From NCBI GenBank assembly GCA_020740775.1, contig JAHEWK010000006.1, forward strand, positions 1,426,001 through 1,490,000: a DNA stretch of 64,000 nt, given 5' to 3'. The notes beneath the pieces are model-generated. The model worked only from the letters and a program-made list of their open reading frames with translations. It was not told where the DNA came from and did not search any database. Position 1 is the first letter of the stretch. Every line of letters starts with the position of its first letter. The DNA is from Ilyonectria destructans (taxonomy: Eukaryota; Ascomycota; Sordariomycetes; Hypocreales; Nectriaceae). Below are positions 31,765-43,505 of this stretch, one piece after another. The position numbers and the translations under genes are program-made.

Positions 31765-32887
31765 ATGTCTACCGATCTCAGCATCCTGCTCGACATGGGC
31801 TTCGACAAGGAGCGTGTCGAGCTCGCCGTGAAGAACGCCGGAGGCCGTAAGTTTCTCTCCCAACGCTCCCGGCAGCTACGACAGCTGACCCGCCTCAGTG
31901 CAGGGCGCGCTCCAGTGGCTCGAGGACAACCAGGACAAATCTATCGACGACATCAAGACCGCCGCTGCTACAGCGGCTGCGAACAAGGACGAAGATGAAG
32001 ACGAAGATGAAACCAAGGCAAAGATTGCGGAGCTCGAGTCGGGCACAGCTCACTCGCTCGTCTGCAATGACTGTGGCAAGCGTTTCCGCAACCAAGATCT
32101 TGCCAGCTACCACGCCTCCAAGACGTCAGTCTTCCACCCAGCATTCCCCAGTGGCCCTGGAATTGTGCTTATCTGAAATTTTAGCGACCACACTGACTTC
32201 TCTGAGTCGACCGAGGCGATTGCTCCTTTGACCGCAGATGAAAAAAAGGCCAAGCTCGACGAGCTCCGTGACCGCCTACAGGCCAAGAAGGCTCGCCAGT
32301 CCGAACAGGACAAGGAGGAACAAAAGCGAAACGAGGTATGAACGACATGTCAGCCGTATGAAACTGCACCAACTAACAATCGCGTCTAGAGAATCCGCCA
32401 AAAGTCCACCAAGGAGACCCATGAGGCCAAAGAGGAACTTGCTCGCAAGGAACAGATCAAAGAGGCCGCTCGCAAGCGCCAGGAGAAGCTCGACGACGTC
32501 GAGGCCAAGAAGCGCATCAAGGCCAAGATCGAAGCCGACAAAGCCGAGCGTCGCCGCAAGGCCGAGGAGGCCAAGGCTGCCCGCGAAGGCAGAGCCCCCG
32601 AAGCTGCTGCAAGTGCTGCTGCTCCCGCGGCCGCGGCTCCCCGGCCCAAGGCCAACCACAACGAGGCCAGACTCCGCCTTCAGACCGACTCAGGTAACAT
32701 CATGAAGACGCTCCCCGCTGAGACGACTCTGTTTGAGCTCGCACAACTGTTGCAGACCGAGACGGGCAATGCAGTGGCTAGCTTCACGACTACGTTCCCT
32801 CGACAGACCTTTGAGGGTAGCGTGGATTTCTCCAAGACCTTGAAGGAAGCTGGATTGGTCCCGTCATCGGTCTTGATTGTGAAGTAG
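31765..32887 (+). CDS. UBA-UBX protein, UBXN1/SAKS1-like p97/Cdc48 cofactor
   Basis: Adaptor linking ubiquitylated substrates to the Cdc48/p97 ATPase. Four exons, 31765-31846, 31899-32124, 32185-32335 and 32390-32887, give 318 aa. An N-terminal UBA domain (residues ~4-42: ILLDMGFDKERVELAVKNAGG then GALQWLEDN) is followed by a C2H2-like finger near 80-102 (CNDC-x12-H-x5-H). A long charged coiled coil (~115-220) follows. The C-terminal UBX domain begins at ARLRLQTDSGNIMKTLPAETTLFELAQ and ends SSVLIVK. This exact order matches human UBXN1 and its fission-yeast counterpart. Introns are 52-60 bp GT-AG; the third has an exact CTAAC branch site. Confidence 0.93.
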
Positions 32888-33366
32888 ACATTTAGAGCAA
32901 GCGGGTGTGCGAAATATGCATGGCATGGCGTTTGCAAATGTATAGTACGGTTGCGTTGGGGGTGAAGTAGCAAGTAGTAGCAACGGGTGATGTGTGGCAT
33001 TGGGGCATCGGCTTTTACGAGGAGATCAAAAGGGCAATGGTCGGGAGTAACCATCGCACAAATCTGATATGACAACAAACACAATACCGAGCATTCATGC
33101 ACCACTGTCACTTGCTGAGCGAACCCAATGTTGAACTGCAAACCACCCATGGCGGGACTTTTTTTTATCAGAGCCGTTTAACTGAAATTCTCCCTCCGCG
33201 AACTCCAATGAGAGCATTCATCATATTATCGTATGAACGAAGCTACTCTGTCCAGGGCGCACGATATCGTGCCCTCTCCATCCTGTATGCTCGATCGATT
33301 GGAAACCCCGAAGCCATGCAGTTGAAGTACAAAGAAGCAAGGAAACAGTCGTCGTGGCGTGGCTGT
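32888..33366. other. Convergent intergenic, 479 bp
   Basis: 3' ends of the UBX gene and of ribosomal protein P1. Nothing else was seen. Confidence 0.5.
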
Positions 33367-33927
33367 TTAGTCGAAGAGACCGAAGCCCATATCCTCGTCG
33401 GACTCCTCCTTCTCTATAATGGGTGTCAGCATACACTCGGCGTCGAGCAATGGGGGGGAATTCAACGTACCCTCCTCCTTCTCCTCCTCAACAGCCTCAG
33501 CAGCGGCGTCGCCACCAGCGGCACCACCAGCGGCACCACCGGCAGCGGCGGCACCACCACCGGAACCGACGTTCACGAGGAGGTCCTTGACGTCCTTGCC
33601 CTCGAGAGCCTGCACACACAAAAATCCCCAGTCAGAAAATCCCAAGTTCTTAATCGTCGCATAGACATCGGATTGAGCGATCGGGTCGTACCTTGGCGAA
33701 GATGGAGGTCCAGATGGGCTCGACATCAGCGACCTTAGCGGCGGAGATGAGGGTCTGGAGCTTGTCGGCCTGCAGGTTGCGATCACGAATTAGCATCACC
33801 ACAATTTCGTTTTGACGGCGCGGGGCAGCAGGGTCGTGGGCGGCGGGAAAGGACGTACGGTGATCTCAACGCCATCATCGGCGAGGATCAGGGCCGCGTA
33901 GGACGAAGCGAGCTCGGCGTGAGACAT
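33367..33927 (-). CDS. RPP1: 60S acidic ribosomal protein P1
   Basis: P1 stalk protein of the large ribosomal subunit; with P2 it forms the L10-bound dimers that recruit GTPase translation factors. Four exons, 33927-33859, 33769-33692, 33609-33471 and 33413-33367, give 110 aa. The N-terminus [19 protein letters not shown] and the [28 protein letters not shown] dimerisation region distinguish P1 from P2. A Gly/Ala hinge and acidic EEEKEEE stretch lead to the invariant tail [11 protein letters not shown]. The last intron falls inside the acidic tail. Three introns in so short a gene is typical of fungal ribosomal-protein genes. Confidence 0.97.
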
Positions 33928-34717
33928 TGTGAATGAATTCTGGCGATGCAGGTGGTTGATGGAGAGTCTGCACTGTCGTTGTGGTTTGAGATCGAATATC
34001 ACCAAAGAGGCTTGCCACAAAATTACCCTGGTCGAAATTATCGGGTTGGAGGGCTTCAAGACCTAAAGTTGAGGGCGAAATAGATTCTCCGTGCTCCGTG
34101 TGCCAGAGATAAGTGGGCCTGGCCTGTGATTGGTTGTGCTGCGGCCAGCCAATTAGGGACCACATCACGCCCTCAGAGACGGTCTCGACGCATGTACCCC
34201 ACCCTGCTGGCTCCTTCTTGTCTACCCCCCCACCATCATCCTTTATCCATTATCGCTTGGAGATGTACTAGCAAGAACCCAGTGACAACATCCCTGGTCC
34301 GGAACGTAACGCCGCAATCGCTTGACGCTGGAGGCTTGGCATTTCGCACGCCGACTTGCGCCTACAAATCTGCCTGCAACCCTCCCCCGCGATAGCCACA
34401 CCTTCAAGCAGTGCCTACTACGTCTTCCTTCATCGACTCGTCTATGGCGATTCTTCCGTGGCCCTGACATCCAGGCAATTCCCAACTCCTCCCCCCACTA
34501 CTCTCAGCTCCCGTCGACAACCCCGCCGCCACCTCTGTCGCCGTCGCTGCCCATCGCTCGTTGCTGCCCGGAAGCTCAGGAACGCACGTCTGCGCAGACT
34601 CTTATCCCTCGGCTGCCCACGGCTCACCAGGCCAATCTCATTTGACTTCGCTTCCCAGTGAACAGCTTCCGCTTGCATTGCACTCGCCTTGGTGCCAGAA
34701 GCGTCAATTCAGAGACC
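33928..34717. promoter_or_regulatory. Divergent promoter region between RPP1 and the DUF2408 gene
   Basis: About 790 bp. The rightward side (34400-34680) is C-rich and pyrimidine-rich, as expected for a leader. No additional gene is supported. Confidence 0.45.
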
Positions 34718-36318
34718 ATGGACACGCCAGCGATCCCCCTCCCGCGGGACCCCCGGGAACGCGCCATCCTCGATCGACTGTCCATGATCCGAGACCAGCT
34801 GCTGCTCCTCAAACAGGACCGCACCAACTATATCCGAACACAAGATGTTATGCCTCTGTTTGATCAAACAATGGAGCAAGTTAAGGAGCTCAGCACCGTC
34901 CGAGCCGAGATCGGGGACAAGGGAGAGAACAGATGTGAGATATCTCCCAATAATTGCAAATGCGCCTAAGCTAATAGTACTCCCTGCAGTGGATAAGGTC
35001 TTGGAGGGCTGCTTCCAATTGCTCTCTCTGTTCTACCTTACGATCGGCCGCAACAATGAGGCACCCGCGACGTATGCCCTGACCTCGACCATCAAGCGAT
35101 TGCTCGACCACTTAGTCGAAGCTGATCTATACTCATCCAAAGACCTCGGGAGCATCAGGTCGACACTCGAGGGCCTCACCCACAGCATTCAGCAGGGCTC
35201 AAGGGAGCAGGTCCCTGAGAAGAAGCCCCCACCCTACATGCTCGACCTGCTATCGTACCGAGTCGAACTGTGCCAGACCACATTAGCAAAGCTTCAGAAG
35301 AGACTCGAGCGAGTTCCTGAATCACTCCTATCAACGCACCAAAAACTAGTCTCTATCTTGCGGGCAGTCGCGCTAGCAAACACAAAGTCCAAGGTAAGGA
35401 AGGCTGTGCAACGTCCACGAGTTACGCTAACCAGCCGCCCAGTTCTCAACAACCGAGGTTAAGAAGCTCAGGAATCAGATCGTGGAAATTGGAGATCGCC
35501 ATAATGGCGGCAAGTTCACAGCGGAAGATGGCACCGTGGTGCCTGGGGGCGAGGAGGTTCGTGAGTTGTACCAACGATGCCTCAAATGGTCGGACCTTGT
35601 CCTTGAACGGTAAGATTATTCCCCGCCCCGATGACGGTGCACTCTAACCCCTCCCAGAAAAGGTGTAGTTGCCGACCAATGGCGCCCGATGTATGATGTG
35701 CTGGTCGGGATTCGAAACGATCTCGAGAAGCTTTCCCTGACTCAAGCATGGTCTCTCCGTGAGACGGACCTCTACGACTTCCAGCGACAGCTCGACAGGA
35801 TTGACGAGAGCCGGCAAAACGGAAACTGGCTGGATGACCGAGCTCGGCCGGCCGACTTGTGGACACAGCGAACCCTGCTGTATCTGATCCGACGGTCGTA
35901 CGCGTACATTTACTCCTTCATGCTGGCCTCTGAGCCAGTATCGGAGGCCCTGCTTCCCATTTACAACCAGCTTCAGACATTGAAGCGATGTCTTGTCGAG
36001 GTGAAGAATAGCGGAGGCGTCTCGTCGGTTCGAGAACTTTACCCATACAGCATGAAGGTTAGTCGGTCTTCCATTCCTGCAGTTGCACAACTGACTCTGG
36101 CGTAGCTCAACTCGCTTGATAACATGAAAGTGGACGGCAAGTTTGTTGTCAATGGCGACATTCCTGAGGGCCAAGGCAGCGTAAGCGAGTTGCTAGCTGA
36201 GTGCTTCGATCTTAACTATGAACTGCGTGTGGCAGCGGAGGAGGGCGACGAGGCTGGTTCTCCCGAAGCCGACGATAAGGTTGATGGCGAGACCAAGACT
36301 GAGATCAAGGCTGAGTGA
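34718..36318 (+). CDS. DUF2408 / UPF0662 family protein
   Basis: A fungal-specific family with no settled function; fission yeast has two members annotated UPF0662. Five exons, 34718-34934, 34990-35393, 35443-35609, 35658-36057 and 36106-36318, give 466 aa. The protein is mostly alpha-helical, with PRDPRERAILDRLSMIRDQLLLLKQDRTNYI at the start and VLEGCFQLLSLFYLTIGRNNEAPATYA. The C-terminal half contains WRPMYDVLVGIRNDLEKLSLTQAWSLRETDLYDFQRQLD. There is no signal peptide or membrane segment. The tail is acidic (EEGDEAGSPEADDKVDGE). All four introns are 48-55 bp GT-AG, three with clear CTAAC-like branch sites. Frame joins were checked at each boundary. Confidence 0.9.
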
Positions 36319-36714
36319 AGCTGATATGGGTGCTTTCTTGTGTCGGTGTATGATGGCGTCCATTATTGTTTTGTCCTTTTTGGTTAATTTTACTGTGCTG
36401 GAGGTGAATGGATGGATGATGGGTCGTCCTCTCGAGGTATTTGGTGGTAACTGGCCTCATGGGTCATGGGTCATGGGGCGGGTATCTTGCTAATCATCAC
36501 ATGGGCAGTGAGAAATGGGAGAGATCTCGGGATGGTTTGAAGACGTGGGCTTTCCAGCAATGGGCATTTGTTTTGACGGGGGGTGGAAACCAAGGGGTGG
36601 ACACCAAAAGGGATCGGCAGTATGCATTCAAGGTCTCCGACGCCGTTATTGAGCATCAATTATTATTTGTTTTCTGGATTTCTTGCTGTGAAGCATTGTG
36701 GGTGACACTACTCC
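36319..36714. other. Convergent intergenic, 396 bp
   Basis: Shared 3' region of the DUF2408 gene and the YCII gene. A GGTCATGGGTCATGGG short repeat lies near 36463-36477. Nothing else was seen. Confidence 0.5.
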
Positions 36715-37351
36715 TCAAGGGTTCCTGAAAGCGCATTTGAAGGGATAGATCTGGACCTAATTGGATTCAGCATCAAGTGCCAGCAGAGTCGGCGGGGATG
36801 AGGGACTATGCTCACCTTTTCCATATCCCAGACACCCGAGGTGGCGTAGATGTCCTTGCTCAACTGCTCGCGGACCTGTTCGACCGACTCAGCAACAACA
36901 ACGATGGTACTGCCCACGAAGTCCAGGCTAGCGGGGTCATCGTCCTTGGGGACGCTGCTGAGAAGGGCGCCTATTGAATTAATCATAAGTCAGCTCTGCA
37001 ATTCACCTGTATTTGGTGGGGTTGGGTGTCCATACCACCGGTCTTCCAAGTTCCATCCTCCCGGAAGGGGACCATGCCCTCGAAGTGCAGGCTGCATTTC
37101 ACCAGTTAGCCAGCATCCCACAGGCATCGGGGGCGGGGACCATACTGTCGAACTTCGAGACGCTTCTCACGGGCGTTGGGCTTGTCGGGCGCGATGACGA
37201 GGAACTCGAACTTGCCTGGCGGCGGGGCGGTGGCCATGGTGCGGGTATGGACGCGGGCGAAGCGGGCGAGCGGGGTAGCGATGGGCTTACAGGGCGATAG
37301 AGCTCTAGTAGTAGAGAGTGAAAGTCGTTGGAAGGCGAGACGGCTTGCCAT
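36715..37351 (-). CDS. YCII-related domain protein, probably mitochondrial
   Basis: Four exons, 37351-37146, 37091-37036, 36970-36816 and 36756-36715, give 152 aa. The domain covers residues ~45-152: FEFLVIAPDKPNAREKRLEVR, then an HLHFEGMV segment over an intron, a GALLSS strand, and GSTIVVVAESVEQVREQLSKDIYATSGVWDMEKVQIYPFK. These fit the YCII ferredoxin-like fold, whose His-Asp pair may be catalytic in bacterial members. The first ~40 residues are rich in Arg, Ser and Ala with no acidic residues, typical of a mitochondrial presequence. Initiation at the internal ATG (37237, MATAPPPGK) would give a cytosolic form. The last exon codes for only 13 residues and ends CAFRNP. Confidence 0.88.
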
Positions 37352-39718
37352 GGGATGGTGAGTCCGGGACAAGCGTCGGGACTCGAGATTGGGGGTTGTA
37401 GTGGGGTTTTATAGGACAGAGAAGTGTATTCTAGTTGACATGATGAGAAGCTGCGTTGCGGGGTGCAGAGCGAGCGAGCCAATGTGGGGTAAAGTTGTGA
37501 ATGTCATGGCGAGGCGCGCCTTTCTGGCGGGGAACATGTTCGCTATATATCTCTCCACATTGGAACGGGTGCTCAGCACAGCGAATGTACAGGTGGACGA
37601 TGGATAAGCCTTGTTCAATATCGGCAGCCGAGGTAACTAGGAGGGCGTATGCGTGTGTTGACTCGGGTTTCATGGTTGTGCAAATTGAATTGGGTATTGC
37701 CATTTGCACCGGCAACGACAAGTCTCAGTCCCAAAGATACTATCAACAATGCTAGGGGAACAGATTTGATAGGACTAATTCTTAGTATTTCTGCCCCTTG
37801 ATCACATTGTATTTATTTTACAGCGTTAGATTTAGCAGCAGAGGCTGGTTTGAAGCCTAAGAACGTGTCCTTTAACTACGCGCAACGGTTTGGCACATCG
37901 ATTTAGCTGAGGCTAGAAAAGGTTTTATAATTGCGAACGAATAGCAATCACATCTGCATACACAGCCTAAGATGACACAATTCTACATTAACAGATTGAT
38001 TTGCCCTAAAATGTGTTTGTTTAGTGTCCATTTAACTCGCCGAGGACCCAATAACGGGCGGTGATATAGAAGCTCTCTCGGCAATGCCTCTGTCGGCACA
38101 ACACTTTGGACCGAGGGTACTCCCATTGACTGTCAACCACACTCCGACGTATCCGAACAATCGAGGGACAATCGCCCAGCATTCTATAATTTTAAAATGC
38201 AAGTAAAGAAAACAATCTCTGACTATGACGATATTAGCTGACAAACCTGATTCCACAGGGTGAGAGCAGATACGGAAACAATCAGTACGAAGCTATTAGC
38301 GACTTCGGCGCTGCGACAACGGCATTCAACCTAAAATCTCATCTCGTGGCCACGTCCCCGTGGATGGACCCCGAGTCACGTCCCGGAGATACAAAGCCAA
38401 ATACATAGATGTACATTGAGAAATTGCCATGTTAGACAGGGGAAGCGCGTACCGAACGGGAAGTTGGTCCTGGGTCAAGTGATGGGGGCTGGTCCAGGGT
38501 AGCCAGCATCGGATTTCGACCACCGAGCTTCATGGCGTAGGTAATAACCAAGGCCAACTCCGGCCGAGTCCACTTCCCGTCAAGGAATTAATAAACACTA
38601 CGTAACTATACACTCAACCCCTGGAAACAAATCCGGCCCTCGTCAACCGGAGATCCCGGCTGCTGGTTTGCAGCGGCCTGTCACTCTCCCGCTGTTGCAG
38701 CTGCGCGAGCAGGGACGAGAGAGAGGCAACGGAACGGCCCAAGATACCGAAAACTGGCCGCAAACCCGGGAATAACGTCACCGGTCGCCCAAAGGCCGCC
38801 CGACGGCCCAAGCGCAAGCTCCCCCGCTACTGGGTCCCCCGTGAGCTGCTAGATATTTCTCGGCCAACTTTTCTCATCGTATGTCATCGTGGCCAGAGGA
38901 GAGGGTCAGACTGCTATGACGGGTTTCCACCGCCGCGCCCCCTCCTGCTCAATCTGCTGTATCTGGAGATGCGTGTCCCGGAAGTGAACATCCAGATCTC
39001 CAGCTATTCGAGAACTTGAAGTCCGTATGTGAAAAACCGCACTCCAAACTAGACACCTGGAAATTCGCTACCTTGCCCCGGCGCAGCGCCGGAGGCCCCG
39101 GGAGATGGACGCCTCGCGCACACCGGCAGGGACCCGCTCTCAGCTCCGGGGGGCTCAGCTGGCAAGACCAAGAACTTCCTAGCTGCGCTGGGCTTGCGCC
39201 AGAAACTTGGGCTTCTCTCACGGGATCATGGTCCCGCGACGACTCGGCCGGCCCGGGAGGTCCTGGGTGAATGCGGATGGATCCATTTGCAGAGAGGCAT
39301 TATCCGGGATAAGGGCCCCAACGGCCTCGTGCTTCCCGCCCCTCCCCCCCCGTCACACCACTTCTGACAGCTCGAATTGTCCCGCAATCGGGGAAGGGGA
39401 TCTGATTCTCGAGTTTACGGGGGCGCATGGCCTTGGAGATGGAGAGGCCGCTCGGTTATGGCAGGTTTTATGCGTCACCTGAGCTTCTGCGGCGACATGG
39501 CCCGAGTGCTTGGGAGGACAGGATATAATGTCTTGCGTCTCACTTCTTGTTTCTGTTGTTCCTCCATTCTATCATCATTCTTCGCACCCTTCGGAGCTAC
39601 AGTAGCAACCTCAAACCAAGCCAATCTATTCGCCCCCCAACAAAGCACCACATAAGCCACTATCCACCAAACACACTCAACCATCTACACAACCACCCAC
39701 AACCACACAAAACAAAAC
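37352..39718. other. Divergent intergenic, 2.4 kb
   Basis: Promoters of the YCII gene (left) and of the small unknown gene (right). The region 37740-38240 is AT-richer; 38600-39300 is GC-rich with short palindromes such as CGGCGCAGCGCCGG near 39078. A TATA-like GATATAATG lies near 39520, followed by a C/T-rich leader. No gene is supported. Confidence 0.5.
39515..39718 (+). promoter_or_regulatory. Core promoter and leader of the small unknown gene
   Basis: GATATAATG at about 39521, then C/T-rich sequence with several CTTC/TTCC runs. The last 110 bases are unusually rich in A and C, with almost no G, up to AACAAAACATGG at the start codon. This is the layout of a well-expressed filamentous-fungal gene. 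The transcription start was not determined. Confidence 0.4.
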
Positions 39719-40057
39719 ATGGCGCCCTCAGTCTACATCCTCATCCACCGCGACAGCGACCTCAGCGGCACCCCCACCATCGTCTCCGTCTTCTCCGAGC
39801 TCCAAGACGCCAACGCCGCCTGCCTGCAACAAGCCGCCGAGGCCAAGGTCGAGCCCAAGACCCAGGTGCCCCGCGAGCCGCTCCGCTGGGAGGCCCCCGA
39901 CGGCACCGCCTGCTGGGTCGAGAAGCACACCGTCGTGCCCCGCAAGACGCTCAACCCCGTGCGGCCCGAGAGCCCCAAGCGCAAGGACAGCAGCCTGTAC
40001 GATAACGATGAGGATGATGTCATTGAGGTGCAGGACCAGGATGGTCACTACGACTAA
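39719..40057 (+). CDS. Small acidic protein of unknown function
   Basis: Single exon, 112 aa, start in an ideal AAAACATGGC context. I do not recognise a family. The first half reads as a compact fold: MAPSVYILIHRDSD, then VFSELQDANAACLQQAAEAK, and later APDGTACWVEKHTVVPRK. The tail is charged and probably disordered, with a KRK patch and an acidic EDDVIEV run. Strong third-position G/C bias in only this frame supports coding. It has no signal peptide or membrane segment. Confidence 0.75.
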   Translation: MAPSVYILIHRDSDLSGTPTIVSVFSELQDANAACLQQAAEAKVEPKTQVPREPLRWEAPDGTACWVEKHTVVPRKTLNPVRPESPKRKDSSLYDNDEDDVIEVQDQDGHYD

Positions 40058-40429
40058 GGCTTGGGCATGAGCGTGAAGAGAGGAATTGTTGAAAAGGCAA
40101 TGGGCATCTGGATTAATGCGGGGGAATCGGGGGCGTTTTATGAAATCAGATGAGATGAGATGAGACTAGATGGGATCTGATCTGGGCATCAGCCCTGTGC
40201 ACAGGTTGCGAGGATAGATCATGATGGCAGTGTAATGAGGGGTCTCCAGAAGAGTCCCGTATGTTTTAGTTACGGTAGCGACCAATGAATCTCATATTCG
40301 TTCAAATCCAAAAAGCTCTTTACTCCCATTCAACCCAGTCTTCCAGGTCCTCCATTTTCCAGTCTAGTCATCCCATCCATCTATCCTCGAGTATGTAGCG
40401 AGTGTCTATGTCGTCTTCTGCTCAACCTC
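40058..40429. other. Convergent intergenic, 372 bp
   Basis: 3' region between the small unknown gene and the Pcs60-like gene. A GATGAGATGAGATGAGACTAGATGGGATCTGATCTG microrepeat lies near 40148-40185. Nothing else was seen. Confidence 0.5.
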
Positions 40430-42170
40430 TTACAGCTTCGCCTTGGGAGTCTCCTGCTTCATCATCGTCTCCGCGACGATGCGTCGCTGGATCTTACCGG
40501 TCGCTGTCTTGGGCATGATGTCGGTAAAGTACACCTTCTTGGGCACCTTGAATTTGGCCGACCGCTCCTCCATCCAGTCCTTGAGCTCGTTGGCCGTCAG
40601 CTGCTCGTCCTTCTTGAGCACCACCGCCACGCCAATGTCCTGGCCGTACACCTCGTCGGGGATCGCGAAGCTGACGGCCTCGCTGATCTTGGGGTGGCGC
40701 GTCAGGACGTTGTCGAGCTCAATGGGGCTGATCTTCTCGCCGCCCTTATTGATGAGCTCTTTGATGCGGCCCGTGATGATAATGTAGCCATCCTCATCCT
40801 TCTTACCCTGGTCGCCAGTTCGGAAGAAGCCGTTCTTGTGGTAGGACGAGGCGTTGGCCTCCGGGTTATTGAGGTAACCCTTGGTGACATTCTCACCGAC
40901 GATGCAGATTTCACCTTCGCTTCCCTGGGGCACCTCCTCTCCCTGTTCGGTGAGGATCTTGACCTCAACACCCTGACCAAGGCCGACGCTGCCAGGCTTT
41001 CGCTGGGCAGGAGGCAGAGGGTTTGATGTCATCTGATGCGACGCCTCGGTCATGGCGTACGCCTCGAGCACGGGGGCGCCATACGTCTCCTCCAGCTTCT
41101 GGAAGACGGTGGGAGAGAGAGGGCTGGAGCAGGAGCGGATGAACCGAATGACCGGCTTGGGGCTCGGGGTCGGGTTCTTGAGGAGGATCTGATGGATGGT
41201 GGGAACGGCCGTATACCAATTGGCCTTGTGGGCGATGAAGTCACCCCAGAACTCAGTCGCGGAGAACTTCGGAGGCACCACCATGGAGCCGCCAGTGTAG
41301 AGGGGGGCCAGCAGACCACAGAGGAGGCCGTGGACGTGGAAGAGCGGCATGACTAGCATGGTGCGGTCGCTGGGTGTGAGCTGGTAAGTCTGCTCAATGT
41401 TGTCTAGGCACGGTGTTAGTCGTGTAAGTCATGTACCAAAGCGAGGCTGGAGTCAGTAAGCGGCACGAGAGTGGTTGAGACATACGCATGGTTCTGGCTA
41501 AATTCCGATGAGACAGGGGAACCTATTCGTCCATCAGCGGAGTTGTCTCGGGAGACTGTCGGCATTCATTAAATCTTACCACTTTGGGTCGAGACGTCGT
41601 TCCGCTGGACATGTGTTAGTTGATTTAAAGGTGTATAGTTACATGTGAAACTGACCTCGTGTGCAGGATGAGAGCAGTGTCATCCGGTTCAGCCCGCAAG
41701 AGCTTCTCCTTCTTACCCTTCAGACCGCCGAGGTCCTTGACGTCGAGCACGACCTCACCCTTGGCGGCGTCCCAGTAGCACTCGGCGACGGCGGCATTGA
41801 ACCTCTTGGCGGCCTTGACGCTGGCGGCGTTGGCAGCGTAGGCGCCCTTGGGGACGAGGACGATGGCGCTCTTGACGTCGTCGATGTAGAACTCAAACTC
41901 ATCCTGCTTGTAGGCCGGGTTGAGGGGCGCCGCAATACCGCGCTGCCAGGAGGCGGCCAGGAACGAGACGATGAACTCGAACGAATTGACGAGGGCGATG
42001 GACACGGGCGCGCCGGTGGTGATCCCGAGGTCGGCGAGCTTGGCCTGGAAGGCAGAGACGTGCGAGTTGAGGGCGGCGTAGGTGATGGTGAGAGGCGTGG
42101 GCTTGGAGGGGATGATGACGGCGACGGAGGACGGCGAGCCCTTGATGGCGGTTTGGAGGGTCAATGCCAT
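40430..42170 (-). CDS. Peroxisomal acyl-CoA synthetase, Pcs60/Fat2-like (oxalyl-CoA synthetase family)
   Basis: ANL-superfamily adenylating enzyme. Its closest described relatives, yeast Pcs60 and plant AAE3, are oxalate-CoA ligases. Four exons, 42170-41656, 41604-41580, 41522-41486 and 41403-40430, give 516 aa. Motifs: the P-loop TSGTTSRPK straddles introns 1-2 and is followed by VPLSHRNL; MPLFHVHGLLCGLL; AYAMTEASHQMTSNP; FFRTGDQGKKDEDGYIIITGR; and PKTATGKIQRR with the catalytic Lys. The C-terminus is AKL, a PTS1 peroxisomal signal. The P-loop has SRPK where GRPK is more usual. The two middle exons are only 25 and 37 bp, so an exon caller could easily skip them. Start ATG at 42170 (MALTLQTAIKG). 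Confidence 0.93.
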
Positions 42171-43505
42171 GATTGCGGTTGGTGGCGGAGACGGTGAAGA
42201 GGGCGAAGTGGGCTCAACCGTGAGATGAGTGAGGGTATTGGCGATGCGAATTTGCGGGTCAGACGATGATGGCGATAACGGCCACGAATGCACAGTCAGA
42301 AGCAGCGAAACAGAATCTGAGATCCCAGCAGAGCAGAGATTGGAGTCAAATAAAAACGAACAAGTGTATAAAGCGAGTCGAGGTGAATGCAAGTCTGAAG
42401 GAGAGAGGATAAGAAAGAGGGAGAAGTCGTCCCGTGCTGGGTCTGCTCAGCTCTAGCGAGTCGACTGACTCCCCGGCTGCGATAGGGGAGAGGTGACGTG
42501 CTTTTCGCCCTGGCGTCTGGCGTCTCGGCATCCCTCCGACCGCCCGGAAATCTGCAGATATTCATGTGCGAACCCGCTGAGAGCTGCCCGGCCGACAGGT
42601 CCAGACTCCACCTGAGCCCCCCACGACAGGCCATGACAGGGAGATTCTCAGGGGGGCGTTCCGGGGACGCTCCGGGGGGGCTGCTGGCTAACGGGCTAGC
42701 GGGTGTTTAGGGGATGGGATTCGGGAAGTCTGCTGGAGGGCGGGCCAGAAGTCGCAGGGCTAGGCTTGGGTTCTGTTATGGGGATCGAACTCTGGCTTGT
42801 TGGCCATGTTGAGGCTGTTTTGAAGACGTGGGGCACCGCATGGAAGCATGAGAGACTGTCTGGATGGTGTATCATGCGGCGGATGTCGGTCGTGGGCTGC
42901 TTTGCCGGCAGCCCGGTTCCTGTCAGTGCGGGCTTATTAGGTACGGGAATGACGCCTGGATACTTGACGCCCAACAAAGGCGCTGCCTCCCCGTCATCAT
43001 GCATAATTCCTGGATGAATTGCTGGGACGACCAACGCTGGCCCAGATATGCCATCTTACATCCGACTTTGATACTTACACCAATTCAACCCGCAGCGTCG
43101 CAGTCGAGGCACTTACAAATACTACCGGAAATCGACAAGTCCACCCTCGTCCAGGGCAATTCATTGGCGGGGTACTGCTTACACTCCGTATCCCGGCCAC
43201 TAGAGTAACCACCCAGGTGCCTTACCAGGTAACTAACGCCTCAACTCACCACCTACCCCATTCGGACCGTCCGTCCCACTGCGCCTCGTCTCCCCGCCGC
43301 CGCTCTCGCCACGACTCGCATCTCCATCTTCCAGAACATTGCTACTTGCGCTTCACCCGCCTCCTCGTTCCGCGCCCCCGTTCCGCTCCTCTGCCCGCGG
43401 CCTTGCGAATCGCATCCCGCCCTCCCGTGTCTCCGTACATGTCTCCGCCTCGGCCGCCTGCCGCTCCCTCTCGCTCCCGAGTAGACGACGTCCGCCGCCT
43501 TCGCC
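42171..43505. promoter_or_regulatory. Divergent promoter region between the Pcs60-like gene and BZZ1
   Basis: About 1.3 kb. The right third (43240-43500) is C-rich, leader-like sequence running to the BZZ1 start. No extra gene is supported, although the GC-rich leader keeps several frames open by chance. Confidence 0.45.
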
